A stretch of DNA of 64,000 bases from Fragum whitleyi (Eukaryota > Mollusca > Bivalvia > Cardiida > Cardiidae): contig OX411559.1 of assembly GCA_948146395.1 (NCBI GenBank), positions 2,714,501-2,778,500 on the forward strand, in the 5' to 3' direction. Of the stretch, positions 1 to 10,149 are shown piece by piece. Made by a program: the position numbers and the translations under genes. Numbering within the stretch: the stretch's first letter is position 1; each line of letters begins with the position of its first letter. The notes beneath the pieces are model-generated. The model searched no databases. It saw only the letters and a program-made list of their open reading frames with translations, and was not told the origin of the DNA.

Positions 1-10
1 CAAATGATCT

Positions 11-175
11 TTAAGGTAGTGGAACCGAAATAGTTATGCAACATTTTGGAGCTCATGATCTTTAACAATGTTAACCGAGGTTTCCTAATGAAAATCATTA
101 GGAAACCTCGGATGACATTGTTAAAGTTCATCACTGCCGAAACTTTGCAGGTCTATTACAGGTCCACTACCTTAA
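11..175. mobile_element. Palindromic TTAA-flanked MITE, family M1
   Basis: Ends are TTAAGGTAGTGGA and its complement TCCACTACCTTAA, and the centre is a hairpin (GAGGTTTCCTAATG against CATTAGGAAACCTC). Further copies lie at 4310-4474, 4472-4634, 37359-37496 and, decayed, 1650-1950. TTAA at both ends of the clean copies suggests piggyBac-type insertion; that class is an inference. Confidence 0.8.
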
Positions 176-180
176 TTGCA

Positions 181-345
181 TAGGTGGTCCAGTGGTATAG
201 GAACTCAACTCAAGGACAATATGTCTGTGGTTCAAGCCTGAGTGTTGCTTGGGTATATTTGTGGGCAAAACACTTAATAAGCAGTCCCAGTTAACCCAGC
301 TGTAAGTTGGGTATCAGTGAGTCTAGACCACTGCCACTCACATGG
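181..345 (+). mobile_element. tRNA-derived SINE
   Basis: A tRNA-like head has an A-box-like stretch (TGGTCCAGTGGTATAGG) and a perfect B box (GGTTCAAGCC). The tail follows with GGGCAAAACACTTAAT and CCCAGCTGTAAGTTGGG. The acceptor stem does not close, so this is a SINE head and not a tRNA gene. Confidence 0.7.
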
Positions 346-463
346 TTATGAAAACATCAGTTCTTAAAAATGACTCTATAAAGACTTAAGATTTAGCTTT
401 CCTTGCAATCAATCTAAAATAAATAAGAATTTACCAAAACTAAACTATTGCAAAGCAGACTAG

Positions 464-730
464 TACCCCCCACAAGTGCTTGTCAATAATGAAAAGCCAT
501 TTTCCATCAAGGGCCAGAACTCTGTCAAAAATCAATGGATTGTAACCAAAATATCACTTGCACATCTCTGGCTGATACTGATCACATCTGTAAAGTTTCA
601 ATGGAATCTGCCCAATAGTTGCTGAGAAAACTTCCAGACAAAAAAAATCTAGATGGACAGATGGAGGAACCAACAGACAGACCAACAAGCTGACTCCTAT
701 ATACGCCTAAAACATAGTTTTGGGGGAAAT
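464..730 (-). mobile_element. Decayed single-unit tandem-core element
   Basis: Read on the minus strand it has a degenerate GTCTGT/GTCCATCT stretch, followed by wording like the other units in the window (gagatgtgcaagtgatattttgg). Borders are near GTACCCCCCAC and TTTTGGGGGAAAT. Related remnants are at 30920-31135 and 38250-38470. Borders are approximate. Confidence 0.4.
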
Positions 731-898
731 AATGATCTAACACATGTGTTAGCCAAGGATATCAATGATGGCTGTTTGTAATGGAAGACAGGGTCACAAG
801 AATAACTATGTGAGCTAAAAAAGGGATGATCTCAAAATACTGAACGGATTTAATCAGGAATTTGGAGCTCACTCATACATTCCACCATTGACACAAAC

Positions 899-1036
899 CT
901 TTTTTGTAATTTCCTGATTTATTGTTCGTAGATCAGTCTCTAGTTTCTTCCTTTTACCAATAGCAACCTCTCGCTGGTCTCGTAAACTTTGGAGTTCCGA
1001 GGCAGTGGATTCCTGACTCACGCTACCCAGTGATCT
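899..1036 (-). CDS. Coiled-coil protein gene, exon 3 (incomplete gene)
   Basis: This 138-bp exon encodes 46 residues and keeps phase 0 at both ends. On the minus strand it follows a good acceptor (TTGTTTCAG) and ends at AAG before GTTTGT. The peptide begins RSLGSVSQESTASELQSL and continues as a charged, heptad-like helix ending INQEITKK, consistent with a coiled coil. It joins in frame to the exon at 3015-3160, and the gene continues beyond the left edge. I do not recognise the family. Confidence 0.75.
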
Positions 1037-1198
1037 CTGAAACAATGATAAATCTTTCTCAACTTATGAAATATTACTAATGCATTCAAATATTCCTAGT
1101 CATTATTTTATAGCACTATACTTCAGTCTATTTTTTGTTTCAATTTCAATTTGTAGTAGCTCTCAAATGTAAAATAACAAAAGATGATTGTAAAACAT

Positions 1199-1473
1199 TT
1201 ATGCCCCCTAAAAGCAGGTCAATAGCATATTCTTTATCAAAGGGCAATAACTTACAAAATATGAGTAGAGTTTTGGTTCTTGTGCATTGCACTTCTCCTC
1301 AACTAGATCTATCCACCTGTGAAGTTTCATTCTAGCTTGCATACTTTTTTGAGTTATGTTCCGGACAGGAAAACGGTCTACAGAGGGACCAACCAACCAA
1401 CAGACCAACCAACCTACAGAGTGACAGACAAGTGCAAAGAAATATACCCCCTCTTCTTTGGAAGGGGGCATAA
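1199..1473 (-). mobile_element. Single-unit tandem-core (HINE-like) element
   Basis: Terminal inverted repeats are TTATGCCCCC and GGGGGCATAA. The inside carries a GTTGGTTGGTC microsatellite (minus strand), then one core unit with AGAATGAAACTTCACAGG, GTGCAATGCACAAGAACC and TTATTGCCCTTTG. This is the same core as in the 32.5 kb array, but only one unit long. A 98-codon open frame here is fortuitous. Confidence 0.7.
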
Positions 1474-1510
1474 TAATTTGATGTAATGAGCACAACATTT
1501 TCATATATCG

Positions 1511-1580
1511 AAGGTCAGCGCAACACTATTGTAAGTGCCTATATATCTATAGGCACTAACAATAGTGTTGCACTGACCTT
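1511..1580. repeat. Hairpin element, 70 bp
   Basis: A near-perfect inverted repeat: AAGGTCAGCGCAACACTATT and its complement flank a short loop at TATATATC. It resembles in plan, but not in sequence, the GTTACAACTGTTTC hairpins elsewhere in the window. Confidence 0.7.
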
Positions 1581-1649
1581 TTGAGATGGTCCAACTTTCA
1601 ATTGAAACATTTCATTAAAAGAATGCAGTAAAATCTAAGGGAAAACTTA

Positions 1650-1950
1650 GGGGACCACCTTAGTGGACCACCAAATAGCAGTCACTTATGGAAATAGCTG
1701 CTTAAAATTTGGACCCATAACAGTTCTGCAATATTTAGGAAGTAATATCACTTTAACAGTGTTAACCGAGGTCTTCTAATGATTTTCATAAGAAAACCTT
1801 GGTTAACATTGTGAAAGATCATGTTGACAGCTCATCAGAAACAATTGTAACTCCCTATAAACATATAGGGAGTTACAACTGTTTCGGGCTGAGCCATCTA
1901 TGTGTTCTGAAATGATGTGGAACTATAATTACGGGTCCACTAACTTAATA
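1650..1950. mobile_element. Decayed M1 MITE with a nested hairpin element
   Basis: The outer sequence is an M1 copy (TTAGTGGACC at the left, GTCCACTAACTTAA at the right, central GAGGTCTTCTAATG hairpin). Its right arm is interrupted at about 1829-1895 by a second hairpin (family H1: GAAACAATTGTAACTCCCTA and complement, outer CTGAGCC). This shows H1 moved after M1. Confidence 0.6.
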
Positions 1951-2019
1951 CAATATTTATTGATAAATAAGACAGGTCATTTTGATAAAATATATAAATG
2001 AAAAATTCATTATTCATTT

Positions 2020-2165
2020 CCTTGAATTGGGTTTAACTCTGCTTTAAACAATTTTTCAGTCATAACACAGTGGCTGAAGCACCAAACAATTCGTTCCTGT
2101 TTTTTCCACACCTATACTACCAATAGATATTTTCCTAGCCAACAACTGCTATCCCACTAAGGTTA
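2020..2165 (-). mobile_element. SINE fragment (3' half)
   Basis: On the minus strand it matches the body shared by the SINEs at 21.3-22.0 and 45.4 kb: TAGTGGGATAGCAG, then the sequence ending GCAGAGTTAAACCCAATTC. The tRNA head is missing. Confidence 0.6.
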
Positions 2166-2217
2166 ACCATTATCTAACAATTGATTAAACAAAAATTCAT
2201 TAGTTTCACAACCAATC

Positions 2218-2535
2218 CTATGTTGTTGGTACTCATTTCAATGAGTATCCACATCATAAGTTTTGGATGACACTAACAGATAAAGATTGTCATTACCTTC
2301 AGGATAAAAAAAATGTCAGTAATTTTTTTAACATGATGCCCTTCTTTGCAGTTTCCACACAAGTACATGAGAAAAACAGGGCTTATATACAAAACCATTT
2401 TGCAAACATTTCCAACCTCAGATCTACAGCTAGAGGGGGTATTCTAAATATTTCATTATTTCTACCTTTGATTCTATTCTGTTGAGACTCATTAGAAATG
2501 TCTCACCAAGACAATTGCAATGAGTACCAACAACA
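2218..2535. repeat. Inverted-repeat element with GTTGGTACTCATT ends
   Basis: GTTGTTGGTACTCATTTCAA at the left and its near-complement at about 2508-2533 (TTGCAATGAGTACCAACAAC) define the ends. The same palindrome is compact and nearly perfect at 26077-26116 and decayed at 44072-44135. No coding content. Confidence 0.5.
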
Positions 2536-2907
2536 TAAGGTTTGGACGAGGATTACAGATATAGATTGTCACTACTCTTGTCTTGTGTCCAGGATAAATA
2601 AGAGCACAGCCTACAGGTGCATACGCTCAGCTGTTATGTGCTGGATAGTGAATAAAAAATCTAAAAGGGACATCATTTGCACAAATTACATCTAGTATTA
2701 CACCCCTTGATAGTATATGTTCCTCTTTTGATAGTGAACTTGTGTGCCAAGTTTCAAATGAATGCCTTCAAAAGGGCAGGTGATATCATAAAATGTAAAA
2801 GTTTTCCCAAGACACTGACAACAATGAAAACGCCAAGGCTGAGGCAATACCTAGGAGTTTTTATCCAAAGACAGCTGAACTAAAAAATGTTTGTAAGCTT
2901 TTCAAAA

Positions 2908-2990
2908 TGATACCCTTCTTTGCAGTTTCATGCAAGTACATGGGAAAACAGGGCTTATATTCGAAACAATTTTTCAAACATTTCATCCTG
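2908..2990 (+). repeat. Local duplicate of 2331-2412
   Basis: About 80 bp (ATGATACCCTTCTTTGCAG ... CAGGGCTTATATTC) repeats the sequence at 2331-2412 with a few differences. It sits just downstream (minus strand) of the coiled-coil exon at 3015-3160. Confidence 0.7.
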
Positions 2991-3014
2991 AACAAAGGCT
3001 TGAACCCTGCTTAC

Positions 3015-3160
3015 TAGCTCTGCCTCTTTAGTCCGAATGACTTTCATTAATTCCTCCATCTCGTCATCGTGCTTTTTCTTGTTTGGAGGTTTCATCAGGC
3101 GTCGGAACTCCTGCGTTGAAGACAGAGAGGATCCAAATGATCCCGACAGGGAACCAGACC
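3015..3160 (-). CDS. Coiled-coil protein gene, exon 2
   Basis: The minus-strand exon is 146 bp with a strong acceptor (CTAATTCCAG) and donor CTA before GTAAGC. One base from exon 1 plus 146 bases gives 49 codons, so the phases fit exactly on both sides. The peptide opens with a Gly/Ser-rich stretch (GSGSLSGSFGSSLSS), then QEFRRLMKPPNKKKHDDEM and a helix ending IRTKEAEL. It looks like a low-complexity linker leading into a coiled coil. Reading through the donor would add about 19 residues and then a stop, so an alternative short C-terminus is possible. No family was recognised. Confidence 0.75.
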
Positions 3161-3263
3161 CTGGAATTAGAAAGGGAAACCGGAATATAAAAGTGCTTTT
3201 TTCTACTTTTTGGGGGTATGGATTTAAGGGCACAAGTTTATCTGTCCTCATGCTCAAATTCAA

Positions 3264-3458
3264 TGGGCCAACTTATTTCTCGCCCGCTTTCAGGTCGGGT
3301 GTAGACTTATCTCACTATCGAATATCAGAATAGCCTATTCTAGGGTATTCTGATAGTCAATATGTGGACCAGTCTAGAGCTGGTATCCCGCTTTCTGAGA
3401 GATTCTCTGATGTTGCGGGCAACAGTACCCGCCCAGGGTCAGATATAAGTTGGCCCAA
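3264..3458. mobile_element. Palindromic MITE, family M2
   Basis: Ends are TGGGCCAACTTATTTCT and complement. Internal arms carry CGCCCGCTTTC/AGCGGG and the centre is a hairpin around AATAGCCTATTCTAGGGTATT. A second copy in the opposite orientation lies at 22348-22541. The insertion is in intron 1 of the coiled-coil gene, about 100 bp upstream of exon 2. Confidence 0.85.
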
Positions 3459-3480
3459 GGAGAATTTCTGAAATTCCAAC

Positions 3481-3725
3481 TTAACCCTTGTCATGCTGAA
3501 TAAATTTTGGCTATAAATTATCATCAAAATCAAAGGGCAAAAAGCACTGAAAGTACCAACTGTAGGTCAATTTTATTTAAAAAACAAAATCTATTGAAAA
3601 TTCTGGTTTGAAAGTGAGAAACAGGTGGTGTAGACAAACACAGACTGCACATATGTGCAGGCTGATGTTTGTCTAAAGCTCCTGCCAAGGCATGAATATT
3701 CCGGGTTCAGCATGACAAGGGTCAA
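3481..3725. mobile_element. piggyBac-like MITE, family M3
   Basis: Left end is TTAACCCTTGTCATGCTGAA; right end is TTCAGCATGACAAGGGTCAA. An off-centre hairpin is made from CAGACTGCACATATGTGCAG. Full relatives: 34984-35228 and 13093-13333; decayed: 7869-8085 and 35892-36135. CCC inside TTAA is typical of piggyBac-type ends, so the class is inferred from that. Confidence 0.85.
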
Positions 3726-3739
3726 GATTACAGCTGTTA

Positions 3740-4060
3740 TTCTGCTTTTTACATTATTATGAATGAATGAACATAAAAGATAATATTAATGAGTTGCTAT
3801 AAATTACCAACTTATCAATATTATCATTCATGTTCATATATATTTATTTTTGTATTCTAAATCTATATTTCTATAAGTAATAGAAAGTTGACATGCAAGT
3901 GTTCAAGGTCCTCTCTTGAGGCTGTTGACCCGAGATAGTTCCACAACATTATCATTCATGTACATATATTTATATTTGAATTCTAAATTTGAGAAAATTC
4001 TCAGACGTGCATAAAAAGATTTTTAATCTCGGGCCTTGATCCCTAACTTGTCAATGTTCA
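3740..4060. repeat. AT-rich dispersed repeat with local duplications
   Basis: The pieces ATCATTCATGTTCATATAT, ATTCTAAATTTGAGAAAATT and TTTTAATCTCGGGCC recur. A related copy lies at 43277-43500 (CAGGGCCCGAAATTTC, AATTTGAGAAAATTTTG). The stretch GAAAGTTGACATGCAAG occurs at 3890 and again at 4276. Class unknown. Confidence 0.4.
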
Positions 4061-4309
4061 AGCTCACATGAAAATTTCACTTTCACTTAATAAGGGTTCA
4101 TCCCCAAAAATTGAAGAGGTATGCAAAGGTTGACAGTATCAACAGGTTTATTTGGGGAGAAAAAAAAGACAGGATAAGGAATCTTTTTCAAACTCATTTT
4201 AAACCAGTGAGTTTGATGTAAGCATTAAAAATGTCATCTATTTGTCTCAGTTTATCATCATGATTCATAGGTAATGGAAAGTTGACATGCAAGAGTTTGG
4301 AGTCCTCCC

Positions 4310-4474
4310 TTAAGGCAGTGGACCTGTTATAGTTCTTCAAAAAATTTGGACCTTATGAGCTTTCACAATGTTGACCGAGGTTTCCTATTGAAAATGATAA
4401 GAAAAACCTGGTAAACACTGTTAAAGCTCATTACCTCTGAGATGTTACATAACTATTATGGGTCCACTACCTAA
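4310..4474. mobile_element. M1 MITE copy
   Basis: TTAAGGCAGTGGACCTGTTA at the left, GGGTCCACTACCTAAA at the right, and a central hairpin with CCGAGGTTTCCTATTG. It directly abuts a second M1 copy. Confidence 0.75.
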
Positions 4475-4634
4475 AAGCAGTGGACCTGTAATAGTTTCAA
4501 CAACATTTTGGACGCCATAAACTTCAATAGTGCTAACTATTGTCCTAATAATTTCAATAGGAAACTTTGGTTAACATTGTAAAAGATCATGAGATCTGAA
4601 ATGTTGTTGACCTATTACAGGTCCACTACCTTAA
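4472..4634. mobile_element. M1 MITE copy, tandem with the previous one
   Basis: Ends are GCAGTGGACCTGTAATAG and GTCCACTACCTTAA. It shares the junction TAAA with the copy before it, so one M1 probably inserted at the end of another. Confidence 0.7.
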
Positions 4635-4644
4635 AATTTGATTT

Positions 4645-4781
4645 GTTTGAATGGGGTTTTACCCCACTTTTCATATTATTTCAGTCATATCCAAGGAGCT
4701 GGATCACCTAACTATTAATTCCTAAAAGGGGTTGTAACACAGCTGCTATCCCATGTAGGTCTATGACTCATAGACCTATAT
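4645..4781 (-). mobile_element. SINE, piece split by a 2.8 kb insertion
   Basis: This is the minus-strand SINE body (GGGATAGCAGCTGTG ... GTAAAACCCCATTC). It stops at CTATAT (4776-4781); matching SINE sequence resumes at 7574 after an identical CTATAT. Confidence 0.6.
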
Positions 4782-5238
4782 CAGGCTGTCTACCAGGTCT
4801 TCTAAAAAATATAGGAGTTTTAATAGGAATATTTTTTAAAAAAAATAGGAGTTTTTAGCTCATCTAGAGTAAAAATATAGGAGTTTTCCAGTGAAAATTG
4901 TTTATCCTACGCTCTTATACTAACAATCCTTACCTCCACTATGTCTAGATAAAGTAACCTTTCAGTTCCATAGCATCACAGTCCATACAGGGGGCTGCTG
5001 TAGAGCATCAACATGATCATCATCACCTGAATTGGCACACTAAAGGCTGGTGTCCTATTCAACTACCTTGTAGGTGACCAAACAGGTGACGAGGAACAGA
5101 TGAAGTGCACCAAAGCATTATACAGGATGGTGATGCTATGGAAGACATAGAGATTCTCTTACCTGAAGAATAAAGAAGCAAAGAGCAGTATCAAAGCAAT
5201 AATTGCTATCTGATCATATATCGGCAATACATTTTCCT

Positions 5239-5838
5239 AACAAGAGGGCCTTTGGCCCTGGTCTGCTCACCTGAGTCAAAGCACCTAAGGGTAACTTGCA
5301 TTTCTTTTGAAAAATTGAACTGTAACAAATTTATGTGTAAAGGAAAATAATATTTTGGTCAGACAAGTAAGATTCCACATTCTCAGTTTTACTATTGCTG
5401 TTTGAAAATACAAGATCCAAAATGGAACTGTTATCAGTCTGTTTTTTCTTGCATGATCATTTTACAAGAGAGTATCTGGGATAACTTTAGTAATGCGCAC
5501 CTGGTGGCCCGACAGTTATAATTTTAGCCCTCATAATTAAGGTCTATGAATTGATCATCCAAGGCAAATTCCAAAGCTGTAGGGCTTCTTGTTCATCAGA
5601 AGAAGAATTTATAAGATTCTGTTAAATTTCAACTTTGGTTGCCATAGCAACCAAAGTTTTTCATAGATTTCAATTCTTTAGGCTATCTTGGAGGGGACCA
5701 CCTATGAAACATTTCTGTAAAATTTGGAGTAAATTGGCCCAGTAGTTTAGGACAAGATATCATTTAAAGAAATTGTTGATGGACGGAGACGACAACCAAA
5801 GGACGGAAGCTGGACTTTGTGCTCAGGTGAGCTTAAAA
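5239..5838 (-). mobile_element. Tandem-core element, AGCTCACCTGAGC family (T1), near-complete
   Basis: On the plus strand it starts AACAAGAGGGCCTTTGGCCC with a hairpin (GGGCC/GGCCC) and CTCACCTGAG, and ends GTGCTCAGGTGAGCTT. Reversed, these are the 5' AGCTCACCTGAGCAC and 3' hairpin plus TCTTGTT ends also seen at 52946-55497. The core holds about two units; TTGGTTGCCATAGCAACCAA is a further inner palindrome. No protein. Confidence 0.65.
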
Positions 5839-7452
5839 AAAAGTTCAAATGTTAAATTGACCTGAAGTACTACCCTCTCCCCCCTGTTGCTCCGCACCTT
5901 GTGGCCCAACAATCATAATAGCTTTTTAAATTAAGTTCTATGAGCTGATTATTCTATATCAAATGAAAAAGCTGTAGGAATTCTGGTTCAGTAGAATTTA
6001 TAACAATTGTTAAATTTACCACAAAGCACTACCCCCTCCTCTTGGGTCTCTGCCCCTGTAGCACAAAACAATCATGTCTATATCTTTTTTGATTAAAGTA
6101 TATGAGCTGATGACTCATGCCAAATTTAGAGCCTGTAAGATTCCTACTTCATCATGAGAAGAAGGTTTAAAATTTCAAAATTGACCCGAAATACTACCCT
6201 CTCCCCCAATGACTTTGCATGGTAGCCAAACATTCATGGTTATAGCTATGTAAAATAGAGTCTATGAGCTGATCATCTGTGTCAAATATAAAGGTTGTAG
6301 GGATTCTGGTTCAGAAGAAGAAGAAGGTTATGGATTTAATTTTTTTTTACAAAGTACTATCCCCCGCCCTCCCCCTCCCCGGTGGCTCCGCACCTGGTGG
6401 CCCAACAGTTATGATTTTAGCTATTCTAACTATGGTCCATAATTATGCTGATCATCCTTGCCATTTTTCAAGTCTGTAGGGCACATGGTTTATCAGAAGA
6501 AGAAGGTTAAATATTTAAGAATTGCTCTGAAAAGCTACCCTGCTCTGCGACAGGTGGCCAAACATTCATGATTTTAGCTATTTCAGATAAGGTCTATGAG
6601 CTGATCATTCATGTCAAATATAAAGGCTTTAGGGATTCTGGTACATCGGAAGAAGACAGTCAAAGATTTCAAAATTTTCAACAAAGCACTACCCCCTCCC
6701 ACAGATGATCTGCACCTGGTGATCCAACAGTCATGATTTTAGCTATTCTAATTAAGGTTTACAAGCTGATCATCAATGCCAATTTTCAAGTCTGTAGGGC
6801 TCCTGGTTCCGAAGAAGAAGAAGGTTAAAGATTTCAAAATTGACCCAAAGTACTACCCCCCTCCCCCTGGTGCTCCGCACCTGATGGCCAAACAGATATG
6901 ATTTTAGCTATTTTCATTCAGGTCTATGAACTGATCATCCATGCCTATTTTCAAGTCTGTTAGGCTCCTGGTTCTGAAAAAGAAGTAGGTTTAAGATTTT
7001 TAAAATTTACCCCCAAGTACCACCGCCTCCCCCCTGGTGCTCCGCACCTGGTGGCCCAACAGATATGATTTTAGCTAATTTAATTCAGGTCTATGAACTG
7101 ATTATCCATGCTAATTTTCAAGTCTGTAGGGAACCAGGTTCTAAAGAAGAAGAAGGTTGAAGATTACAAAATTTACCCAAAGTTCTACCCCCTCCCCCTG
7201 GTGCTCCGCACCTGGTGGCCAAACAGATATGATTTTAGCCATTCTAATTCAGGTCTATGAACCGATCATCCATACCAAATTTAGTGAATATATATTATAC
7301 ATTTCTCTAAAATTTGGTGTTAATTGGCCTAGTAGTTTAGGAGGAGATGTCGTTTAAAGAAATTGATGACGGACACTGGACGATGGACGACGACCGAACG
7401 AAAGGTGATCACAATAGCTCACTTGAGCACTTCGTGCTCAGGTGAGCTAAAA
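5839..7452 (-). mobile_element. T1 tandem-core array, about nine units
   Basis: Units of about 165 bp, each with GGTGCTCCGCACCTGGTGGC, GATTTTAGCTATT, CTGATCATCCATGCC, GTCTGTAGGG and GAAGAAGAAGGTT, run to the terminus GTGATCACAATAGCTCAC and GTGCTCAGGTGAGCTA. The same units occur in opposite orientation at 53.2-55.4 kb. Open frames of 60-75 codons here are by-products of the repeats. Confidence 0.75.
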
Positions 7453-7573
7453 AAATAGGAAATATTTTCAAAATATAGGAGTTTTATAGGAATATAGGAG
7501 GAGCTTAAAAATATAGGATTTGGACCCAAAATATAGGAGTTTAATAGGAATATAGGAATCGGTAGACAGCCTG

Positions 7574-7700
7574 CTATATGGGATAATAATGACCAACAAC
7601 CCATTGTTGGGAGACAAATAGCTGTAGAAGGGATGAGTACCATTGTGCGGGATGGAACCTGAGAGCTTTAAATTGACAATCTGACATGCTTCCAAATGCG
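7574..7700 (-). mobile_element. SINE, second piece of the split copy
   Basis: It continues the SINE interrupted at 4781: ACCAACAACCCATTGTTGG, then GAGACAAATAGCTG and a decayed tRNA-like head (GGGATGGAACCTGAGAGC on the plus strand). Confidence 0.5.
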
Positions 7701-7868
7701 CTTGAGCGTTGAATACACTACCTTACAAACCTAACATAAGTTGTGATTATTCAATGTGATTCATAGATTTTTCTCATCAGACAAATTCATTAAAATAATA
7801 TTCAATGAATCAACATGCATCTCAACATTTGAACATCATAATACATCATTTATTCTTCATTGACAAGA

Positions 7869-8085
7869 CTTAACTTTTTTCATGCTGAACTGGAATATTT
7901 CTGCCTCAATGGCAGGAGCTATAGACAAAGATGAGCCTGCACATATGTACTATCTGATCTTTGTCTATACCACCTGTTTTACCTTTTTTGAAACCAGAAA
8001 ACTTAAAAATTAATTTTTAAAATGAATGCAGACTCACATTGTAATCCAGAGCACTTTGATTTTGTATCAATTTTGCCAAGAATTG
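7869..8085. mobile_element. Decayed M3 MITE
   Basis: Left end TTAACTTTTTTCATGCTGAA, followed by the M3 interior (GGCAGGAGCTATAGACAAAG, CACATATGTAC, TTTGTCTATACCACCTG). The right end is worn. Confidence 0.6.
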
Positions 8086-8157
8086 GACAACAAACTAGAA
8101 ACCTAATAGCTGTGGTGTAATAGTTAGGTGCACAAGCAGATGAAATATTGAAACAAA

Positions 8158-8498
8158 GCCTAGGGCTAGCTTATCAAATTAAGAGTCCTTGAATCCTTGA
8201 CCATCAAGTTTTTGGGGTCAAAACTGGTTTTGAAGGGGTCAAAATAGAGCAAACTCATAAATTCATGTCTAAGATGATCTGCAAAAATAAATCGACATAA
8301 TTAATAAAGTGTCCTTAGACATTTATATAGATCTCTAATGATCAAATGAAGACAAAAATGATTTAAATCATCTTGCATAGTTTTGCACTGTTGGAATTTA
8401 TACAGGCCAAAATGAACCCCTACAGGAAAGTTTTTCGAGTCAAAATGGAAATAATTGGGCTCAAAACTCTTGTTTGAGGATCAAACAGGAGCCCAGCT
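8158..8498 (-). repeat. Dispersed repeat with CAGGGCTC-type ends, family M4
   Basis: It is full of GGGGTCAAAA/TTTTGACCCC-like words and shares its plan with 42014-42363 and about 18319-18600. In the 42 kb copy the ends are CAGGGCTCGTGTTTG and the complement of CAGGGCTCCTG. The CAG-start resembles hAT-type elements, but no clear 8-bp target duplication was found. Confidence 0.45.
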
Positions 8499-8499
8499 A

Positions 8500-9015
8500 A
8501 GCAGTCAACTGTCAGCCAAGTAATTGCACAAACAGCTTTTTTTTTAAAGAGAAATTAAGTCCTTATCACACAATCCAAATATCCATAACTTCAAAAAGAA
8601 AGGATTTTTGTACACCCGGAAATAAATACCTTTTGAATATTTCTACTTATCTCATTGATATTTTACAATACATTACCTGAATAATTTATACAAATACCTT
8701 AAACCCTTGTCAGTCAAAAGTGTTCTTTGATTGATTGTATGGGTTTATATAACTTGTTTTATTTGACCCCAACTTGACCTCTGTGGAAAAAATGCTTAAT
8801 TAACAATTACAGACATTTTACCAATTAACAAAATATATATTACATTCAATACCATTTGTAATTCATTCCTATGAAAGCACGTGCAAAGCCAAGAAGGAAT
8901 AATCAGATTTTAATTCATCTGAATAGAAGGGTCAGAATCGGGTCAATAAAAACGCGCTATACCACCTTGACAGTGCAGTGTATTCTAGGATATGAAAAGT
9001 AGGGGGCATTTATGT
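8500..9015. other. AT-rich stretch, nothing recognised
   Basis: I see no open frame with splice borders, RNA gene or repeat end here. One AATTAACAAATTA-like region near 8810 is low complexity only. Confidence 0.5.
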
Positions 9016-9016
9016 G

Positions 9017-9245
9017 TTAACCCTTTCCCGTTTAACAAAATTTTGGACCCGTCCAAATTCAAAGGTTTTGCAGACGAAAATTAAAAATGGATTTAATTGG
9101 AAAAATAACCATTCAGTAGGGTAGAAAATAGTGTGGAAAAAGAAGAAATTGCTTGTCAGAAGCAATTTCTTCTTTTTCCACAATGGTTTCTCAATCATAA
9201 AATCACAGGCACGTAAAAAGCAGGGATTAAACAGCAAAGGGTTAA
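9017..9245. mobile_element. piggyBac-like MITE, family M5
   Basis: TTAACCCTTTCCCGTTTAA at the left and TTAAACAGCAAAGGGTTAA at the right give TTAA-flanked CCC ends. The centre is a hairpin of GAAGAAATTGCTT and complement inside GTGGAAAAA/TTTTTCCAC. The copy at 39058-39286 is in the opposite orientation; core hairpins alone remain at 31400-31462 and 36989-37041. Confidence 0.85.
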
Positions 9246-9882
9246 ATGCGCACTCCCCCCTTCTAGAATAGACACTTCAGTGGCAGATCCAGAGGGGGTT
9301 TGAGGGATTCAAACTACTTCTGTTGCAAAGCAAACTTACTGTGTATTGCACCCCCCTTCCCACCAGCACATTGTCTCAGTTATCGACAGGTAAAAAATGT
9401 AGTGGTACTAGGGAAGGCTTTATAATTCAGGGAATTACAGTAAACCAACATGCAAAAAGATTTAATAATGCAATTTACTATTTCATGTTAGGTCCTAGAA
9501 AATCATGTTTTTTACTATGAACCAATATTGTGGAATTCAGAAAAAAACCTTTATCTCCCTTTCAAGCAACATTTCCTACCATAATTTTTTTGTTTCAAAT
9601 AACACCCATTTTTCAGTCATCTGCAACATACCAGTCTTTGAATGTCTAAAATTTCAAACAAGTGCACCACCTATAAGTCTGTGCTTGGTGCTTTAAGTGA
9701 AATAATTCAATTTTAGTAATGTCCATCAAATTCATTATTGGCTGAAAAGTTGGATTTATTCCCCAGTAAAATCAATTTTGAGTATGTATTTTTTTGTAAG
9801 CTTCCGCAAAAAGTAAATAGTAATCTATTTCTTAACTGACAAATCTTTACTTTTTTGCTGCATGATATTAAATTTCTAGAAA

Positions 9883-10012
9883 TGAAGATAATATTTGTTG
9901 ATTTTAATAGAGGTATGAAACTAAAAACCTAATCACACTCACTTTGCAAATTCATACAGTATGATTAGGTTTTTAGTTTCACACCTCAATGAAATCAACA
10001 AATACTCTCTTC
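9883..10012. mobile_element. Palindromic MITE, about 50-bp arms
   Basis: Arms include GAGGTATGAAACTAAAAACC against GGTTTTTAGTTTCACACCTC, and GAAGATAATATTTGTTGAT against ATCAACAAATACTCTCTTC. A short spacer (ACTCACTTTGCAAATTCATAC) separates them. No second copy was noticed. Confidence 0.75.
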
Positions 10013-10149
10013 ATCTCTTAATTGACAAAAACTTGTATCCAGAGTTACCCCCTTGATGATGAAGGTTTGTTTATGATAGTGAATATGTGTGGCGAGGTTT
10101 GAGTAAATTCCAAATTAGTAATACCTGAGATCTAGACGACGCCCAAGAC

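Larger units (their letters stand above)
4782..7573. mobile_element. Composite TIR element, 2.8 kb, with 6-bp target duplication
   Basis: Ends are CAGGCTGTCTACC at 4782 and GGTAGACAGCCTG ending at 7573. CTATAT flanks it on both sides (4776-4781 and 7574-7579), as expected of a target duplication. Inside each end are repeats of ATATAGGAGTTT and TTAATAGGAATAT in mirror orientation. The middle is filled by two tandem-core elements (5239-5838 and 5839-7452). No transposase frame was seen. The superfamily is not identified. Confidence 0.65.

Noticed and set aside
1208..1504. 98-codon minus frame
   Set aside because: It lies wholly within a single-unit mobile element with clear inverted ends.
5020..5175. 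Acidic frame ending DGDAMEDIEILLPEE before a stop
   Set aside because: The composition is coding-like, but an in-frame stop lies just upstream and no acceptor gives a fitting border.
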